Assembly (NCBI GenBank): GCA_023375785.1
Contig: SZWC01023196.1
Coordinates: 1 to 34,890 of the forward strand
From: Penium margaritaceum
Lineage: Eukaryota > Streptophyta > Zygnematophyceae > Desmidiales > Peniaceae
Reading direction: 5' to 3'
DNA length: 34,890 nucleotides
The notes beneath the pieces were generated by a model. The model saw only the letters and a program-made list of their open reading frames with translations. It was not told the origin of the DNA and did not search any database. A program made the translations under genes and the position numbers. Numbering within the stretch: position 1 is the stretch's first letter; every line of letters begins with the position of its first letter. Of this stretch, positions 31,473-34,890 are shown one piece after another.

Positions 31473-34400
31473 AACATGATATGAAAACATACCCTAAAAA
31501 TATAAGGGAGCACCACATCAAAAACCTCTCTTCTAGTGGCCGATGGGTAGGGAAAGAAAAGAACCTTGCCTAGTCTGGTCCACGGGCTACCCACTCCACT
31601 CCGTCGCTTTGCTGTTTGTGTTACTTTTCATCTCTTGACTCATTTTTTGTATGGACAAGGAGATCCACACCCGGCGTTTCCCTCCCCTTGGCATGTTTCG
31701 CCAAACCAGCCGCCATAACTCGAGGTATAGTTGATCGTCCTATTTTCATACCTGTTTTCACCACAGATGTGCATGCCTCGCCACATGATCTCCTTGAAAT
31801 GGGCTTGTGGACATTTGGTTCTGCCTTCATGATGGTCGATGCCTCACACCCACCATCAACATTGTCATCCTCGGTGGATCCCAAGGTGGTTTCCACTCCC
31901 ATGGTTGTGGCATGCTTCACGCATTTTGGTGTTGCAAGCACATGGTCAAAAGAAATTTTCACCAACCAGGGTCACAGATGATGTCCTCGAATCACTTGGC
32001 AAGGCCGCACACATTGAATAATTGGATGGGCAATAGGGATGCCCTTTGGCTTCTCTTTAACCACTACATCTTCAGTGGCCGTCACCATGGCACGTGGTTA
32101 CTCCATCATCATTTCCACTTCCATTCCTTTGCCACTAGCAAACCACTCATCGCCCACTGTCGGTATTCAAGACCTAGTCTAGCCGCAGTTTGCCAACCTT
32201 GCGAAGTTGGCAGCGGAGGTTGGTTAGTTGGTTCAAGTTCCACACTAGCTGGAATGGTGCCTACATCGGCTCCTTCTAAGGAGTAAAATGGGCTATAGCC
32301 TAAGTCATCGCCAAAGCACGATTGGGGTATTGTGTGCAAGGCATGATTGGGGTTTGTCCTCCGTTGCAAAGGCCCAAAAAATTGAAAAACATATCCTAGC
32401 TTACGCGAGTCAAGTTTGATGATCCAGCGCTTTGACGACGTTGTCGGCAAACTGAATTTTGTTGAAGGCCGCCCAAAGCCAAGGCCCACGACCCTTGAAG
32501 AAACATTCGATCGAATCGTAGAAACGACCATCATTTTTAGTCAAATCACAGGAAATCGAGACCGTGATGCCTTATGCCGAGCAATCCAAACCGACCCTTA
32601 GAGTCCCACAATGAAATTGATTTTGTTTTCAAACAGGATTTTCTGGAGTACGACAGGGTCCTGCTGAAACAAGCTTTGGGTTGGCGAATAGAAGGTCCAT
32701 TTGAGTTTCATTTCCTCAATCGTAGCATCGCTTGAGAAAAATAAAACCCTTGTGTAGGCGGAGAAAGAAAAAAAACACAAAAAAGTGTTGTCTCAATATG
32801 AAGAGAAGTAGCAGGAACACCTAAAAGAGTACCCGCTGCCTTCCTTACACCAACTAAGGGGGTGTGTAGTTGCAGTGCTGATGAATGCAGTGCGATGGAG
32901 GAAACTCACTCACGACTACCATAAACAACAAGCAAAAGAAATTACGTCAGTTTGTCACAAGCGTTTGCTCCACTGAAGAGTCATGATTTCACGCGATCAT
33001 GAAAATATTTTCATCGAGCCACTTTTGAAGTGCAACGTCAAAACTCTGGAGTGATGTTCGCGATTTTGGTCTTTCGAGACCGATTTTTGGCTTTGATGCC
33101 ATGCTTCACGTCAATCGCTCAGGACCATGTATGTTGCATCGTAGTGCGATGTGAGGCAAGCTTGAATTGAAACTTTATTTAAAATGAACAGCTGGATCAT
33201 ACCTATGAGTGATGTCGACGCACAGGATTTCTAATTTTTACCAATATTTTGATATGTTTCAAAGAATTAACTTCCACGAGCTTACCGACGTTCTGCTTAG
33301 AAAGCCTCCGACAAAGAGAACACACGATGTTTGCGATGAAAATGCGATTTAGGCGCGTCCCGTCGAAACATCACGCTCGTTGCAATGAGGTTCAGCGCAA
33401 CTTCCGGCGATAACGAGCAACTGTACAAAAATGAAGTCAATGCGATGTAGGCATTGTGTTGATGTCCCAGAGGGGCCAGCATCCGGATGGTGATGGAGGC
33501 TGTTTCGTTGCAACAGTCGCTACCGAACACACGAGTGTTGCATTTTCGCCCGGCCTCCATGCTCCGTTGGCGTCAGGCTGATCTCGCCGGCCGGCATAGA
33601 TTTTCATCGCAGAGACATCTTCGATGTTTGCAATTTTTAGCAGCCATTGCGATGTTTGCAATTTTTCCATCGAGCGAATAGGATTTGCCTTGTGATGTTA
33701 GGAAAACCGCATATCATCGGAAAGCATGTTCTTAGAAAGGAGGATTCCGGTGTTGTTTTTGAAAACTTTCAGAAGATTTGGAAAATGACGGGTCTAGAAG
33801 TGATTGCATGAGTTTTTACGAAGAAACGCGACATTTTCTCTCTTCACACTCAGAAAATGAATTGTTTCGAAAAATGTTGCTTTCTCGGAAATGGCGAGGT
33901 AAATAATTGGAACGCCGTGAAGAGAGAAAAAGGATAAATATCATGAGCTAGCGAGATGTTAGGGAAATGCTCGTCTCTTCTGGTGAACCTGTTGACCCTG
34001 TTCCATGTAATCCCAAGGATAGGTCCCAGTATGTGCAAAATCGTACGTTTGCGAAGTTCATGACTTCACGAAAATCTCATTACTGTATCGAGCTACCTTT
34101 TCATCTAGATGTTAACATCGCCTAAAAATCTCGGGTGCATCAACACGGTGCCTTGAGCACCCGTCTCACTGTAACGAGCCGCAGTCTCATCTTCAATGCA
34201 ACTTCACACCCCCTAAAGCAGAATCGGCTCGATGCCATGAGGCACGGTCGTCGGAAGGTGCAGAGTCAGCAGATGGAGCAGGGAGCACCTTGAAGGCGAA
34301 CACGAGGGCCCTTCCTTCAAAGCACGGAACCCCGTTCCTCATTCTCAGCTGCCCGCTACATTTCGTTCCCCTTCGTCCTTCCCACACCATCTGTGGCGAG

Positions 34401-34856
34401 GCTCTGACTAGCCAGCGAACCCAGCCCCACTCCACCCGTCCGTTGGAGACCACCTACGTCCACCCGTCTCACAGGCGAGACAGGCACACTGTGGCGGCAG
34501 GCAGCTGATCGAACGGGTACGCTTCATCCGCTTTGGTTACTCGTTGTAAGATAAATGCAGGACAACCATCGGGCGACGGCACCACTGCGCTCGCCGCTCT
34601 GTTGGACTCGCACGGTGTGGCCTACACCACATTTTCCGCTGCCTCCGTCCGTAGCGGCGCAAGGCAAATCGGCGCGAGTGCGAGCTGCAGCAATAGTAGC
34701 ACCAGCAGGCCTTCTGGCAGTAGCTAGCTGCACTAGCAACGACAGCAGTTGCAACCTCCGCAACATTTCGCTTCATCGTCGTCCTTAGGCGCACATGCCA
34801 CTCTTTGGGGTGGTGTGGTGTGTGCAAGGTCCGGATGGGATTCCTCCCTGGCGGAA
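31473..34856. other. Right flank of element D, no gene recognised
   Basis: I recognise no gene. The longest frames (31616-31981 plus, 121 codons; 31807-32286 plus, 159 codons; 32534-32109 minus, 141 codons) overlap each other on both strands and match no family I know. From about 33000 onward CpG and CGAT motifs become frequent and GC rises toward the end, unlike the TE-filled DNA to the left. That could mean less methylated, gene-proximal DNA. Confidence 0.45.
33622..33666. repeat. 17-bp direct repeat, two copies
   Basis: CGATGTTTGCAATTTTT occurs at 33622-33638 and again at 33650-33666, 28 bp apart. Related ACGATGTTTGCGATG lies near 33325. It is a small local duplication. Confidence 0.85.
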
Positions 34857-34890
34857 CCCCCCCACCCCCCGCCACCCCCCGCCACCCCCC
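34857..34890. repeat. C-rich tandem tract at window end
   Basis: Runs of six or more C separated by A or GCCA, with a tandem 10-mer GCCACCCCCC repeated to the last base, so the tract continues past the window. On the minus strand it has four or more G runs of six, a strong G-quadruplex pattern. Confidence 0.95.

Noticed and set aside
31616..31981. 121-codon plus frame with a 114-codon frame on the other strand
   Set aside because: Both strands are open over the same bases and neither looks like a known protein. Not enough to call a gene.
32999..33014. 16-bp palindrome ATGAAAATATTTTCAT
   Set aside because: AT-rich and short. Expected occasionally by chance in DNA of this composition.

Overview
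The window looks like repeat-rich nuclear DNA of a land plant. Every feature I can identify is a Ty1-copia LTR retrotransposon or a small repeat. The plant assignment rests on copia domain sequences of plant type, a primer-binding site matching the 3' end of initiator tRNA-Met (TGGTATCAGAG), and decay that favours C-to-T changes at CAG and CGA. I cannot name the species. I found no intact host gene, no tRNA or rRNA, and no CRISPR-like array. One ambiguous base (N, 15673) points to a draft assembly.

Layout. 1-126 is a TATACA microsatellite, followed by AT-rich DNA. 2395-3764 (minus strand) is a copia relic with reverse transcriptase and RNase H (relic A). 3765-9318 (plus strand) is a second, heavily eroded copia element with recognisable LTRs (element B). 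Its body keeps parts of gag, integrase, RT and RNase H but has lost the protease. 9319-15865 has no identified gene, apart from a roughly 330-bp fold-back element at 12887-13215 and some weak coding-like stretches. 15866-17265 holds a third copia relic (C: gag, zinc knuckle, protease, pre-integrase) that stops at a G-rich tract. 17266-22071 is unassigned and carries a striking 44-bp palindrome at 21013-21056.

The main object is element D, 22077-31467 (9,391 bp). It is structurally complete: a 5-bp target-site duplication (CCTCA), LTRs of 1,196 and 1,188 bp, a PBS, one gag-pol frame (23451-28613), and a polypurine tract abutting the 3' LTR. Its polyprotein carries 17 internal nonsense codons (13 TAG) yet no frameshift over 5.1 kb. 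A second polypurine-like motif lies just after pol, and about 1.5 kb of extra sequence with its own open frames separates it from the true PPT. Four GAAnnTTC palindromes (the core of plant heat-shock elements) lie upstream of the TATA box and are identical in both LTRs, so D may belong to a stress-responsive copia family.

Beyond D (31473-34890) I recognise no gene. That flank is richer in CpG and ends in a C-rich tandem tract.
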